Below the pieces are notes generated by a model that was not told the origin of the DNA, made no database searches, and saw only the letters and a list, made by a program, of their open reading frames with translations. Of a stretch of 64,000 bases of DNA, positions 1-8,262 are shown one piece after another. Positions within the stretch are counted from its first letter, which is position 1, and each line of letters begins with the position of its first letter. Made by a program: the position numbers and the translations under genes. Origin of the DNA: CADCTB01 sp964479465 (lineage in GTDB: Bacteria > Actinomycetota > Acidimicrobiia > Acidimicrobiales > AC-14); contig CAYZMG010000004.1 in NCBI GenBank assembly GCA_964479465.1, positions 1 to 64,000 of the forward strand, given 5' to 3'.

Positions 1-599
1 TGCCCACCTTCGACGTCAACCGGGCCAGGACCCTGCTCGACCAGGTCGGCTGGAAGGACGAGGGCGGCGGCGCCCGGACGGCGCGCGGCGTGCCCAACGT
101 GCCCGACGGCACCAAGTTCGAGGTCGACTGGCACGGCTACGCCGGCGACTCGACGCGCTACGGCGAGCAGATCCGCTCCCAGGTCGCGGCCGTGGGCATC
201 ACCCTGCAGGTGAAGACCGAGGACCCCGCCACGCTCACGGCGAACGTCTTCCGCACCCGGGACTTCGACACCGCCGTCATCTCCTACTGCCACGGTGACG
301 ACCCCGAGATCGGCTTCCGGCGCACGGTGGACACCGCCCAGATCAGCACCACGGCCTTCAGCAACGGCGCCGGCTACAGCAACCCCCAGGTCGACACCCT
401 GCTCAACCAGGGCGCCCGCGAGCCCGACCCGGCCCGCCGCACCCCCATCTACCGCCAGATGCAGGAGCAGATCGTGCGCGACCTCCCCTACATCTGGCTG
501 ACCGAGAGCGCCGGCCTGCGGGCGTTCAACGCCGATTGCACCGGGTTCAACCACGAGAACACCGGGCTCTTCGCCGAGGCTGCCAGCTGTAAGAAGTAG
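1..599 (+). CDS. ABC transporter solute-binding protein, family 5, C-terminal part
   Basis: The frame is open from position 3 to the TAG at 597-599, so only the last 198 residues are inside the window and the start lies upstream. The piece resembles the C-terminal lobe of family 5 periplasmic or lipoprotein binding proteins for oligopeptides, dipeptides or nickel: a segment on redirected ligand contacts (YCHGDDPEIGF), then the repeated-residue helix with MQEQIVRDLPYIWL, which is typical of this family near its end. It would deliver a ligand to an ABC importer at the outer face of the membrane. Substrate cannot be told from this part. It converges on nuoD. Confidence 0.8.
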   Translation, partial: PTFDVNRARTLLDQVGWKDEGGGARTARGVPNVPDGTKFEVDWHGYAGDSTRYGEQIRSQVAAVGITLQVKTEDPATLTANVFRTRDFDTAVISYCHGDDPEIGFRRTVDTAQISTTAFSNGAGYSNPQVDTLLNQGAREPDPARRTPIYRQMQEQIVRDLPYIWLTESAGLRAFNADCTGFNHENTGLFAEAASCKK

Positions 600-617
600 A
601 CGTACCAGTTGTTCTCT

Positions 618-649
618 GGGCGAGGTCGACCTACCGGTCGACCTCGCCC
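618..649. terminator. Hairpin at the convergent end of the SBP gene and nuoD
   Basis: A perfect 14-bp inverted repeat (arms 618-631 and 636-649, GGGCGAGGTCGACC) with a 4-nt TACC loop lies between two converging genes and runs into the last codons of nuoD. No long T tract follows on either strand, which is common in very GC-rich actinobacteria. Read as a bidirectional terminator by position and structure. Confidence 0.6.
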
Positions 650-1935
650 ATGATGGGGTCGATGGTCGAGATGACGGCCACGGCGTCGGCGATGAGGGCG
701 CCGCGGATCATGTGGGGCAGGGCCTGGAGGTTGACGAAGGACGGGCCCCGGATGTGCATGCGGTAGGGCTTGGCGCTGCCGTCGGACACCATGTAGCAGC
801 CCAGCTCGCCCCGAGGTGACTCCACGGCCACGTAGACCTCGCCCTCGGGTACGCGGAACCCCTCGGTGAAGATCTTGAAGTGGTGGATGAGGGCTTCCAT
901 CGACTCGTCGATGCGGTGGCGGGGCGGCGGGGTGACCTTCTTGTCCTGCACCTTGTAGTCGCCGGAGGGCATCTTCTCGAGGATCTGGTGGACGATCTTG
1001 ATCGACTCCCGGATCTCGTTGAGCCGGATGGCGTAGCGGTCGAAGGTATCGCCGTAACTGCCGACGATGATGTCGAAGTCCACCTGGTCGTAGGCCAGGT
1101 AGGGCTGGTCGCGGCGCAGGTCCCACGGCATTCCAGTGGAACGCAGGATCGGCCCGGTGACGCCCAGGGCCAGGCACTCCTCGGTGGTGATGACGCCCAC
1201 GCCCTGGGTGCGCTCCTGCCAGATGGGTTGGCCGGTGAGCAGGGTGTCGTACTCGTCGAGGCGCCCGGGGAAGGCGTCGAGGATCCCGAGAACGTCGTCC
1301 CGCCAGCCCTCGGGCAGGTCGGCGGCGACCCCGCCCGGGCGGATGTAGTTGTGGTTCATCCGCAGGCCGGTGACCTTCTCGAAGAAGGCGAGGATCATCT
1401 CCCGCTCACGGAAGCCGTAGATCATCATGGACACCGCGCCGAGGTCCATGCCGTTGGTGGCCAGCCAGAGCACCTGGGACGACATCCGGTTCAGCTCGCA
1501 CATCAGCATGCGGATCCAGGTGGCTCGGGGCGGGAGTTCGACGCCGAGCAGCTTCTCGGTGGCCAGGCTGAACACCAACTCGTTGAACAGCGGGGACACG
1601 TAGTCCATGCGGGTGGTATTCGTCGGGCCCTGGAGATAGGTCAGCTCCTCACCGGTCTTCTCCATGCCGGTGTGCAGGTAGCCCATCACCGGCTTGCAGC
1701 GCAGCACGGTCTCACCCTGGAGCTCGATCATCACCCGGAGCACACCATGGGTGCTGGGGTGCTGGGGCCCCATGTTGATGATCATGGTGTCGTCGCCGGT
1801 GGGGACCTCCTCGACGTCCTCCGGCAGGTGAGGAATGCGCAGGACCGAGCTGGCATCCCGCAGGTACGCCACGCCGGCGGTGCGCTGCGAGGTGTGCAGC
1901 TCCTNNNNNNNNNNGGACGTTTCTGCGACGCTCAT
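631..1935 (-). CDS. nuoD: NADH-quinone oxidoreductase subunit D
   Basis: 49-kDa subunit of respiratory complex I, part of the peripheral arm that forms the quinone-reduction site with NuoB. The family signatures are present: NMGPQHPSTHG near residue 54, GYLHTG, ESPRGELGCYMVSDG and the terminal GEVDR. The length (434 codons) is normal for the family. The ATG at 1935 lies 25 bp after the nuoC stop. A 10-N assembly gap falls at residues 8-11, so the first dozen residues and the exact frame link to the start are not certain, but everything downstream is intact. Last gene of the nuoABCD run. Confidence 0.95.
   Translation of the reverse strand: MSVAETSXXXXELHTSQRTAGVAYLRDASSVLRIPHLPEDVEEVPTGDDTMIINMGPQHPSTHGVLRVMIELQGETVLRCKPVMGYLHTGMEKTGEELTYLQGPTNTTRMDYVSPLFNELVFSLATEKLLGVELPPRATWIRMLMCELNRMSSQVLWLATNGMDLGAVSMMIYGFREREMILAFFEKVTGLRMNHNYIRPGGVAADLPEGWRDDVLGILDAFPGRLDEYDTLLTGQPIWQERTQGVGVITTEECLALGVTGPILRSTGMPWDLRRDQPYLAYDQVDFDIIVGSYGDTFDRYAIRLNEIRESIKIVHQILEKMPSGDYKVQDKKVTPPPRHRIDESMEALIHHFKIFTEGFRVPEGEVYVAVESPRGELGCYMVSDGSAKPYRMHIRGPSFVNLQALPHMIRGALIADAVAVISTIDPIMGEVDR
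1905..1914. other. Assembly gap (10 N) in the 5' end of nuoD
   Basis: Ten undetermined bases, most likely a scaffold join of nominal length. The nuoD frame continues on both sides if ten bases are taken literally with one spare base absorbed in the unknown codons. Confidence 0.95.
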
Positions 1936-1960
1936 CGGGCTGCCACCTCCATAGGCTCGC

Positions 1961-2473
1961 TCATCGGGCGGGCGGTGCTCCCTTGAACTGGACCGGGATG
2001 CGGCCGACGCCGTAGTCCTTGCGGAGGGGGTGGCCCTCCCAGTCGTCGGGCATGAGGATGCGGGTCAGGTCCGGGTGGTCGGTGAAGACGATGCCGAACA
2101 TGTCGTAGGTCTCCCGCTCCATGGCTTCGGTGCCGGGGTGGAGGTTGAAGATCGACGGCAGCTGGAGGTCGGACTCGGGGAGCTGGACCCGGACCCTGAT
2201 CCGTCGGCGGAACTCGGTTGACAGCAGGTTCACCACCACCTCGAAGCGCTCGGGCGAGACGCCGGCGGGCAGAGGGCGATCGAGGTTCATCAGGTAGTCG
2301 ACGCCGGTGAGGTCGACGCAGACCCGGTACCCGTCGTCATACAGAAGGCCGAGGAGGTCGAGGTACCCGGACTTGTGGGGGTGGACGACAAGCTGGCCCC
2401 CGGAGAGCGACGACACTGCGCCGTGGATCAGCTCCGGCTCCGGGTCGGGGGGGACCCCTTCGGGCTCGTCCAT
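1961..2473 (-). CDS. nuoC: NADH-quinone oxidoreductase subunit C
   Basis: 30-kDa subunit of complex I, structural part of the peripheral arm. The diagnostic C-terminal segment ERETYDMFGIVF followed by HPDLTRILMPDDWEGHPLRKDY is present, with 170 residues in all. The ATG at 2473-2471 is one base after the nuoB stop, which makes translational coupling likely. An upstream extension in the same frame is possible but would overlap nuoB. Encoded separately from NuoD, unlike the fused nuoCD of enterobacteria. Confidence 0.93.
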   Translation of the reverse strand: MDEPEGVPPDPEPELIHGAVSSLSGGQLVVHPHKSGYLDLLGLLYDDGYRVCVDLTGVDYLMNLDRPLPAGVSPERFEVVVNLLSTEFRRRIRVRVQLPESDLQLPSIFNLHPGTEAMERETYDMFGIVFTDHPDLTRILMPDDWEGHPLRKDYGVGRIPVQFKGAPPAR

Positions 2474-2474
2474 G

Positions 2475-3017
2475 TCAGTGCGGGGTGGCGACGGCGATCC
2501 GGCGCTCGGTGACGTGGACGCCGGCGCCGGCGCCCGTCTCACCGCGGCGCTTGAGGATCTCGCCGGTGCGGATCAGCTCGTGGAGGGTGAGGATGGAGTG
2601 CATCAGCGTCTCGGGGCCGGGCGGGCAGCCGGGGCTGTAGACGTCGACGGGGACGATCTGATCGACACCCTGGACAATGGCGTAGTTGTTGAACATGCCG
2701 CCGCTCGAGGCGCAGACGCCCATGGAGATGACCCACTTGGGCTCCATCATCTGGTCATAGACCTGGCGCAGCACGGGGGCCATCTTCTGGGAGACCCGGC
2801 CGGCGACGATCATCAGGTCGGCCTGGCGGGGGGAGGCTCGGAAGACCTCCATGCCGAACCGGGCCAGGTCGAAGTGGGCGGCGCCGGTGGCCATCATCTC
2901 GATGGCGCAGCAGGCCAGGCCGAAGGTCGCCGGCCACACACTGTTGTACCGGGCCCACTTGATGAGATCCTCCACCTTGCCGGTGAGGAAGTTGTGATTC
3001 AGGTCTTCGAGGCCCAT
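2475..3017 (-). CDS. nuoB: NADH-quinone oxidoreductase subunit B
   Basis: PSST/20-kDa subunit of complex I, which carries the N2 [4Fe-4S] cluster next to quinone. The cluster ligands are visible: the tandem cysteines in FGLACCAIEM, the cysteine in MGVCASSGG and the one in SPGCPPGPETL. It has 180 residues, a usual length. Its ATG overlaps the nuoA stop by one base (TGATG), so it is translated with nuoA. Confidence 0.96.
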   Translation of the reverse strand: MGLEDLNHNFLTGKVEDLIKWARYNSVWPATFGLACCAIEMMATGAAHFDLARFGMEVFRASPRQADLMIVAGRVSQKMAPVLRQVYDQMMEPKWVISMGVCASSGGMFNNYAIVQGVDQIVPVDVYSPGCPPGPETLMHSILTLHELIRTGEILKRRGETGAGAGVHVTERRIAVATPH

Positions 3018-3472
3018 CAGGCCGCTCCCTGCTCGACGGCCCGGCCCTCCGAGCCGACCCGCCGCACGGTGGACTCGGTGGTGCGCCGGTCGTCGACCAG
3101 TGGGTTCGTGCGCTTGACCGGGCCCCAGTTCAGCGCCCCATTGCCGATGAGGTAGAGGAACGACTCGAAGACCCCGGCGGCGAAGATGAGCATGGCCCAC
3201 AGGCCGAACGCCCCCAGCTCCCGGTAGACCACCGCCCACGGGTACAGGAAGATGATCTCGATGTCGAAGACGATGAAAATCATCGCCACCAGATAGAACC
3301 GGACCGGAAAGCGCTCGGCGGGCTCCCGGTCGGGGACGATGCCGCACTCATACGGCGCCAACTTCGCTGCCGTGGGCTTCTTGGGCCCGAGGAACTTGGA
3401 CGCAAGGATGGAGAGCCCGGCGAACAGCGTCGCCAGGATCATCATCACCAGGAGTGGGAGGTACTGGTCCAC
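3017..3472 (-). CDS. nuoA: NADH-quinone oxidoreductase subunit A
   Basis: Small membrane subunit of complex I with three hydrophobic helices. The conserved loop YECGIVP (cysteine exposed near the quinone tunnel) and the acidic FDIEIIFLYPWA segment of helix 2 are present. The 151-residue chain has a charged C-terminal tail (RRTTESTVRR) longer than usual. GTG start at 3472, 43 bp after the preceding bc-operon gene. It is the first nuo gene; nuoE-N are not within the window downstream. Confidence 0.93.
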   Translation of the reverse strand: MDQYLPLLVMMILATLFAGLSILASKFLGPKKPTAAKLAPYECGIVPDREPAERFPVRFYLVAMIFIVFDIEIIFLYPWAVVYRELGAFGLWAMLIFAAGVFESFLYLIGNGALNWGPVKRTNPLVDDRRTTESTVRRVGSEGRAVEQGAA

Positions 3473-3515
3473 GATCTTCGAGGAGCCTAGCCCGAGCGCC
3501 GGCCCGGGGCGGCTG

Positions 3516-4271
3516 CTACGACTGGCTCGCCTTCTGGGCCATGAGCTCCTTGTCGCGGGTGTGGAGCTGGTAGGCGAGGAGCCCGAAGATCAGGGCCGAG
3601 GCGATGGTGAACACGGCCGGGTTCAGGCGCAGGCTGCCGAGGTCGCGCACCATGACGACGGCAGTCGGCGTGGCGCTGTCGTCGGCGCGCGGCCGGGGTG
3701 GGGCGGCGCCGGGGATCACCTCCTGCGGGACCACCGGCTTGACCTGGATGACCAGGTAGTGCGGGTGATGCCACAGGTCGAAGGGTCGGAAGTTGAGGAT
3801 GCCGAAGGGTCCGACGGTCTCGCCGCCCTTCTCCGCCGCCCCGACCACCAGGTAGTCGGCCGGGCTGTCGAAGACGCCGTCGCCCTCCCCGCCACCGGTG
3901 AGGACCCCATCGGAGATGGGCAGGGCGTCGGACACGTCGGGGTCGTCGACCTGGAGCTCCTCCCAGCCCCGCGGGAAACCGGAGAGGATGTCGCTGTCGA
4001 CCTGGCCCAAGTCGCCCTGGACCGTGAACCGGGGTACCCACGTCGGGGCCTCCCCGATCGGGCCGATGCCGTACACCCACCAGGTGAGCCCGATGACGAC
4101 GAAGAACCCGAACAGCCCGGCGCTGGCGGCCTGGAAGCCGAGGCGAGCGCCCAGGTTGGTGCCCAGGATGAGCGCACCCGACCCGCAGAGGACGACGACG
4201 GAGATGAGCACGTAGAGCCCACCACGCACGTGAGGGTTCCAGGAGAGGGCGAGGATCAGGTTGTCGATCAC
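3516..4271 (-). CDS. Membrane protein of the cytochrome bc operon
   Basis: A 251-residue protein with two N-terminal membrane helices (about residues 17-37 and 44-66), a large soluble middle with acidic patches, and one C-terminal helix (FTIASALIFGLLAY) followed by a short charged tail. I do not recognise a named family. GTG start at 4271 overlaps the cytochrome c stop (GTGA), so it is coupled to it and is the last gene of the bc operon, 43 bp before nuoA. Position suggests an accessory subunit or assembly factor of the quinol:cytochrome c reductase; this is inference from context only. Confidence 0.75.
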   Translation of the reverse strand: MIDNLILALSWNPHVRGGLYVLISVVVLCGSGALILGTNLGARLGFQAASAGLFGFFVVIGLTWWVYGIGPIGEAPTWVPRFTVQGDLGQVDSDILSGFPRGWEELQVDDPDVSDALPISDGVLTGGGEGDGVFDSPADYLVVGAAEKGGETVGPFGILNFRPFDLWHHPHYLVIQVKPVVPQEVIPGAAPPRPRADDSATPTAVVMVRDLGSLRLNPAVFTIASALIFGLLAYQLHTRDKELMAQKASQS

Positions 4272-5275
4272 AGACCACGCTCGTAGTCGACGACGGCCTT
4301 GATCTGCTCCTCGGTGAGCGTGTCGCCGAAGTACGGCATCCGGCCGGAGGCGATGCCCCGCTGGCCGTACTGCCCGGCGAATTCGGCCGTGTCCGCCACC
4401 CAGCTCATGTGCTGCTCGACTGCGGGGAACTGCCGCAACGTGGCCCCGCCGGTGAGGTCCGGCCCAAAGGCGCCACCGCCGGGCGGGCCGGTGGGCTGGC
4501 CGTAGGACGCCCCCTGGGTGTGGCAGCGGGCGCAGAACCCCTCGAAGAGCCTGGCGCCGTCGGTGCCGAACTCCCTGAGGTTGGCCTCTTTGACCTCCTG
4601 TGGATCGAGCTTGATGTGGTCCAGGTAGGCGATGAGATCCTCGATCTGCTGGTCGTTGAGCGCGCCGCCACCCTCGATGCCCCACGGCGGCATGGGCGTG
4701 CCGGCCCGGCCGTAGACCAGGATCTGCCTGACCTCCTCGGGCCGGAACCGCAGCATCACCGTGTTGAGCGCCGGCGCCACCCACTGGACTTGCTGGGGGA
4801 GGGCATCGGGGTTGAGCGGGTCGACGATGGTGTACAGGGCGACACCGCCGATGCCCTCCTTGCCGTGACAGGTCTCGCAGCCGTAGTGCGGCTCACGGGG
4901 CGTGGGCGGGTCGCCAGGCGAGTTCTCGTAGTACCACTTGCCCCGCTTGACCTCCTCATGCTCGAACCAGGCCGTGCCCCGGTCGAGGCCGCCGCCGGTC
5001 TGGCGGAACGGCTCGCGCACCCAGTAGGCGGGAAGACCGATCGCGCAGATGGCGAGCATGGCGAAGGCCCACCACAGGTACCTGGTGAGGCGCTTGCCCT
5101 CCATGCCCTCGTCGTCGTAGTACGGCTTGCGGTTGGGAGCCTGGGTGAGCTCCGCTCCCGGCTCGTAGGTACGGCGGGCGGCGCCGAGGAGGTAGATCAC
5201 CCAGCCGGTGAGCATGACCAGCACGACGGCGAGACCGATCCGCTGCTGGGAGGAAACTGCGAGGAGGTGGGTCAC
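4268..5275 (-). CDS. Membrane-anchored diheme cytochrome c of the bc complex
   Basis: Two N-terminal membrane helices (about residues 12-31 and 66-85) precede two cytochrome c domains with haem-binding CETCH (133-137) and CARCH (248-252). Methionines in MPPWG and MPYFG are candidate axial ligands. This is the electron-accepting diheme subunit that functionally corresponds to actinobacterial QcrC, carrying electrons from the Rieske protein towards cytochrome oxidase on the outer face of the membrane. The GTG at 5275 lies one base after the Rieske stop; another in-frame GTG at 5296 would overlap the Rieske gene by 20 bp. The architecture with two helices in front differs from the single C-terminal anchor of classical QcrC. 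Confidence 0.88.
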   Translation of the reverse strand: MTHLLAVSSQQRIGLAVVLVMLTGWVIYLLGAARRTYEPGAELTQAPNRKPYYDDEGMEGKRLTRYLWWAFAMLAICAIGLPAYWVREPFRQTGGGLDRGTAWFEHEEVKRGKWYYENSPGDPPTPREPHYGCETCHGKEGIGGVALYTIVDPLNPDALPQQVQWVAPALNTVMLRFRPEEVRQILVYGRAGTPMPPWGIEGGGALNDQQIEDLIAYLDHIKLDPQEVKEANLREFGTDGARLFEGFCARCHTQGASYGQPTGPPGGGAFGPDLTGGATLRQFPAVEQHMSWVADTAEFAGQYGQRGIASGRMPYFGDTLTEEQIKAVVDYERGL

Positions 5276-5276
5276 A

Positions 5277-6149
5277 TCAGTGCTCGGAGACGGCACCGAT
5301 GCAGTTGGGTCCCTCTGCTTCCTGGCCGGTGGTGTTCGTCCCGATGGGCGGGCCGGGGATCACCGTCCCCGTGTCGACGATGATGATCCCGTTCTCCACG
5401 GTGGCGGCGAAGCGGTCCATGCCCCTGGGCGCCGGGCCACCCTTCTTCTCCCCCACCCGGTTGTACTGCGAGCCGTGGCAGGGGCACTCGTACCACTGCG
5501 ACGTCTGGCACCACGGCACCCGGCAGCCCAGGTGCGGGCACTTCTGGTACAGGGCGACCACGCCCTGCTCGTAGCCCTCGACGACCGCCGCGTAGGCGGC
5601 GACATTCTTGGCCGCAGCCACGCCCTCTTGGGGGTACGGACTGATGTAGGTCCGGCCGGAGCCCACGTAGAACGGCTCCTTCTTGTCGGCAATCTCGTCC
5701 ATGACCTCGTCGAACTTGCCCACGCGGATCTTGGAGCCGAACCCGCCGGAGAGCGACGGCCACAGCATGGCGACGCAGGCGGCCCCGAAGCCGGTGAGGG
5801 TCAGCGTGAAGGTGCCGATGATGCCGCGGTTGAGCACCTGGCGGCGGGTGACGCCGAGGGCCTCCTCGTCGAGGGGCGCCGGGAGCGGCGCCGGCGGGGC
5901 GTCCGGGGCCGCGACCTGGGAACCCCGGCGCTCGAGCGCCGCAGCCCGCTCCATCTCGCGCCCGGATGCCGAGGCGTGGCCCACGGGAACCGGGAGGTGG
6001 TCGGTGGCCATCTCGGCCCGTTCCTCAATGCTCGGGGCCGCGTCGGCGGCGCGCTCGGCATCGCGCCGGCGAGACGTCACGAACAGGAACAGGAACATGA
6101 GCCCCAGGAGGGCCATGATCGCCAGAAGGAAGATGATGCTGCTGTCCAA
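5277..6149 (-). CDS. Rieske iron-sulfur subunit of the cytochrome bc complex
   Basis: QcrA-like Rieske protein: cluster ligands C204/H206 in CPHLGC and C222/H225 in CPCHGS, with the paired disulfide cysteines present. It has an N-terminal hydrophobic helix, a charged and Pro/Ala-rich linker, and a second hydrophobic segment around residues 105-130 before the soluble cluster domain. It takes electrons from menaquinol at the Qo site. The start is taken as TTG 6149, since GGGAG at 6159-6155 sits five bases upstream; no ATG gives the first helix complete. It follows the cytochrome b C-terminal subunit and precedes the diheme cytochrome c. Confidence 0.9.
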   Translation of the reverse strand: MDSSIIFLLAIMALLGLMFLFLFVTSRRRDAERAADAAPSIEERAEMATDHLPVPVGHASASGREMERAAALERRGSQVAAPDAPPAPLPAPLDEEALGVTRRQVLNRGIIGTFTLTLTGFGAACVAMLWPSLSGGFGSKIRVGKFDEVMDEIADKKEPFYVGSGRTYISPYPQEGVAAAKNVAAYAAVVEGYEQGVVALYQKCPHLGCRVPWCQTSQWYECPCHGSQYNRVGEKKGGPAPRGMDRFAATVENGIIIVDTGTVIPGPPIGTNTTGQEAEGPNCIGAVSEH

Positions 6150-6183
6150 CAGGGCTCCCAGAAAGCTTACGGGTAGAAGTGGC

Positions 6184-6972
6184 TTACAGGTCGAAGAACA
6201 CGCCGTCACGCCACGGGAACGTGAAGTTGAACCCGGGGCCACGGAAGAGTGTGCCGATGATGACGAGAACGGCCCAGAACATGAAGAAGGCGGTGAAGAG
6301 GGAGATGGCGAACTTACGGTCCTCGGGCTTCTGGCTCGGGTTCTTGTCGATGTACGGAGCCAGCATGAGGCCGAAGATGCCGATGCCGGGGATCGTCACG
6401 CCGGCGACCATGGGGTGGAACATGGTCAGCAGCTCCTGAAGGCCCAGGAAGTACCAGGGGGCTTTCGAGGGGTTGGGCGTGAAGTTGAAGTTGGCGGCGG
6501 CCAGGAACGGGGCCTGGACGATGGCGGAGAAGACCAGCAGGAATGCGCTGCAGGCCAGGCAGGCGATGAACTCACCGATGAGCAGGTGGGGCCAGGTGTG
6601 CACCTTGTCCGTCGGCGTGGCCTTTACGTCTTGGATGGACCCCGCCTTGACGACGGTGAGCAGTCGCTGGGTGTGACCCTCGGGGCCCTTGGCGACAGGG
6701 GCGGGAGCGGTGGCGACGGCAGTAGCCGCCGCCGCCGTGGCCGCCGCCCCCGTGGTGGCCGGCGTGGCCGCGCCGCCGCCCTCCTTTGCCGCTTTGGCGG
6801 CCGCGCTACGGGCGAGCAGGCTGGCCGGGATCTTCCCGCCATCGTCGGCGGGCGCGTCAGAGGCGGTGGCGGGCGCGCTGGGGTCAGCCGCCGCCCCCCC
6901 GACAGGGGGCGCACCGAGAGCGGCCCGCCGCTCGGCAGACCGCTTGAGCAGATGCTCGGGAACTTCAGCCAC
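6184..6972 (-). CDS. Cytochrome b C-terminal subunit (subunit IV/PetD-like)
   Basis: 262 residues. The first 100 are a hydrophilic Ala/Pro-rich extension; three membrane helices follow that match the C-terminal half of cytochrome b. The Qo-site motif PEWY is represented by KAPWYFLGLQELL, a variant seen in menaquinol enzymes. GTG start at 6972 is supported by GAGGAGG five bases upstream. The N-terminus (M-A-E-V-P-x-x-L-L-x-R-S-x-x-R-R-A-A-L-G) recurs almost exactly at the start of the cytochrome c at 8914, and a weaker internal copy (KIPASLLARSAAAK) follows. Second half of a split b6f-type cytochrome b. Confidence 0.9.
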   Translation of the reverse strand: MAEVPEHLLKRSAERRAALGAPPVGGAAADPSAPATASDAPADDGGKIPASLLARSAAAKAAKEGGGAATPATTGAAATAAAATAVATAPAPVAKGPEGHTQRLLTVVKAGSIQDVKATPTDKVHTWPHLLIGEFIACLACSAFLLVFSAIVQAPFLAAANFNFTPNPSKAPWYFLGLQELLTMFHPMVAGVTIPGIGIFGLMLAPYIDKNPSQKPEDRKFAISLFTAFFMFWAVLVIIGTLFRGPGFNFTFPWRDGVFFDL

Positions 6973-6996
6973 AACAGCCTCCTCGTGCGAGCTTCA

Positions 6997-7797
6997 TCAC
7001 AGGGGACCTGAAATCCCGCCGTCCTTGCGGACACGCCAGAAGTGGATGGCCATGAAGATCACGATCACAAACGGCAACATCAGCACATGGAGCACGTACC
7101 AGCGCAGGAGTGTCTCCCCGCCGATCTCCACGCCTCCCAGGAGAACGAACCGCACCTGTTCCCCGAAGACCGGTGTGTAGCCCATCATGTTCGTACCCAC
7201 GGTCACCGCCCAGAGGGCCAGCTGGTCCCAGGGCAGCAGGTAGCCGGTGAACGACAGCAGCAGGGTGAGGGTCAGCAGGATGACGCCGATCACCCAGTTG
7301 AACTCCCGCGGCGGCTTGTAGGCCCCGTGGTAGAAGACCCGGGACATGTGGAGGAACACCGAGAGCACCATGAGGTGCGCGGCCCACCGGTGCATGTTGC
7401 GAATCAGCAGGCCGAAGGTGATGGACGTCTCGAGCGTCTCGATGTCGGCCCAGGCCTGGGCCGTCGTCGGCCGGTAGAAGAACATCAGGAAGATGCCGGT
7501 AACGGTCAGCAACAGGAACAGGAAGAACGACAGCCCGCCCAGGCACAGCGTGTAGCTGACCTTGACCGCGTGGCGCTTCACCTTCACCGGGTGCAGGTGG
7601 TAGATGAGGCTGTTCATGATGACGTAGGACCGGTTCCGGGGGCTGTCGGTGTAGCCCTTCCTGAAGATGGAGCCCGGACGGAAGATCGAGGCCCACGCCT
7701 GTGAGCCGCGGACCTTCTCCCCTACCTCGGCAAGGCGCTCGGCCGGGCTCGCGCGATGCCCGTTGCCGTTCCCGTTGCCGTTCACTCGCCTTGCCAT
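6997..7797 (-). CDS. Cytochrome b N-terminal subunit (b6-like)
   Basis: 266 residues with four membrane helices. Haem-ligand histidine pairs are in the helices containing HRWAAHLMVLSVFLHMSR and WYVLHVLMLPFVIVIFMAIHFWR. With the 6184-6972 product it forms a split, b6f-type cytochrome b that oxidises menaquinol and passes electrons across the membrane between two b haems. The N-terminus carries a low-complexity Asn/Gly stretch. ATG at 7797; the next gene begins 24 bp downstream. The split arrangement differs from the single long QcrB of Streptomyces and Mycobacterium. Confidence 0.93.
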   Translation of the reverse strand: MARRVNGNGNGNGHRASPAERLAEVGEKVRGSQAWASIFRPGSIFRKGYTDSPRNRSYVIMNSLIYHLHPVKVKRHAVKVSYTLCLGGLSFFLFLLLTVTGIFLMFFYRPTTAQAWADIETLETSITFGLLIRNMHRWAAHLMVLSVFLHMSRVFYHGAYKPPREFNWVIGVILLTLTLLLSFTGYLLPWDQLALWAVTVGTNMMGYTPVFGEQVRFVLLGGVEIGGETLLRWYVLHVLMLPFVIVIFMAIHFWRVRKDGGISGPL

Positions 7798-7844
7798 TCT
7801 GGCCCTTCTCTAGACAGCCGGGGCTGCAGACGCAAATCCACTGG

Positions 7845-8258
7845 TTAGAACCGCATCCCGTAGGCGTAGCCGTGCTTCTCGTCGCGCTGGTGGGCGTCGC
7901 CGTCCTTGGACGCCACGCCGGCCTTGCCCATGATGATGACGCCGGTGGGGCACCGGTCGACGCAGAGGCCGCAGCGGGTGCAAACGTCCTCGTCGACGAT
8001 GAACACCACGTGGTCATCGGGGTCCTCGCCCGGGGCACCGGTGTTCAGTGACTCGGCGATGGTGTCCGTGGAGAGCATGTGGATGCATTTCCACGGGCAG
8101 ATGTCGACGCAGCCCTCGCACATGATGCACTCGGACTGGTCGATGTGAAGGAACTGCTTGGGCTTGACCGCCTTGGCCAGGTAGTCGGTCTCGACCTCCT
8201 GGAGGGCGTAACCGCCGGGGAATGCCGGCATGGGGGGATTGGCGTCGTTCTTTGCCAT
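7845..8258 (-). CDS. 2x[4Fe-4S] ferredoxin-type protein in the bc operon
   Basis: 137-residue protein with two cysteine clusters, CIMCEGCVDICP (followed by another cysteine in WKC) and CTRCGLCVDRCP, the CxxCxxCxxxCP pattern of bacterial 8Fe ferredoxins. A 40-residue lead and a 25-residue acidic-rich insert between the clusters are larger than in free ferredoxins. No transmembrane helix. It lies between a small membrane protein and cytochrome b, all on one strand with short gaps, so it is probably a cytoplasmic electron-transfer subunit attached to the bc complex. Partner and direction of electron flow cannot be read from sequence. Confidence 0.88.
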   Translation of the reverse strand: MAKNDANPPMPAFPGGYALQEVETDYLAKAVKPKQFLHIDQSECIMCEGCVDICPWKCIHMLSTDTIAESLNTGAPGEDPDDHVVFIVDEDVCTRCGLCVDRCPTGVIIMGKAGVASKDGDAHQRDEKHGYAYGMRF

Positions 8259-8262
8259 GTCG

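Noticed and set aside
1905..1914. A disrupted nuoD gene
   Set aside because: The break is a 10-N assembly gap and the rest of nuoD is intact.
880..1986. Long plus-strand frame opposite nuoD
   Set aside because: It is the antisense shadow of nuoD in high-GC sequence, with no recognisable domains.
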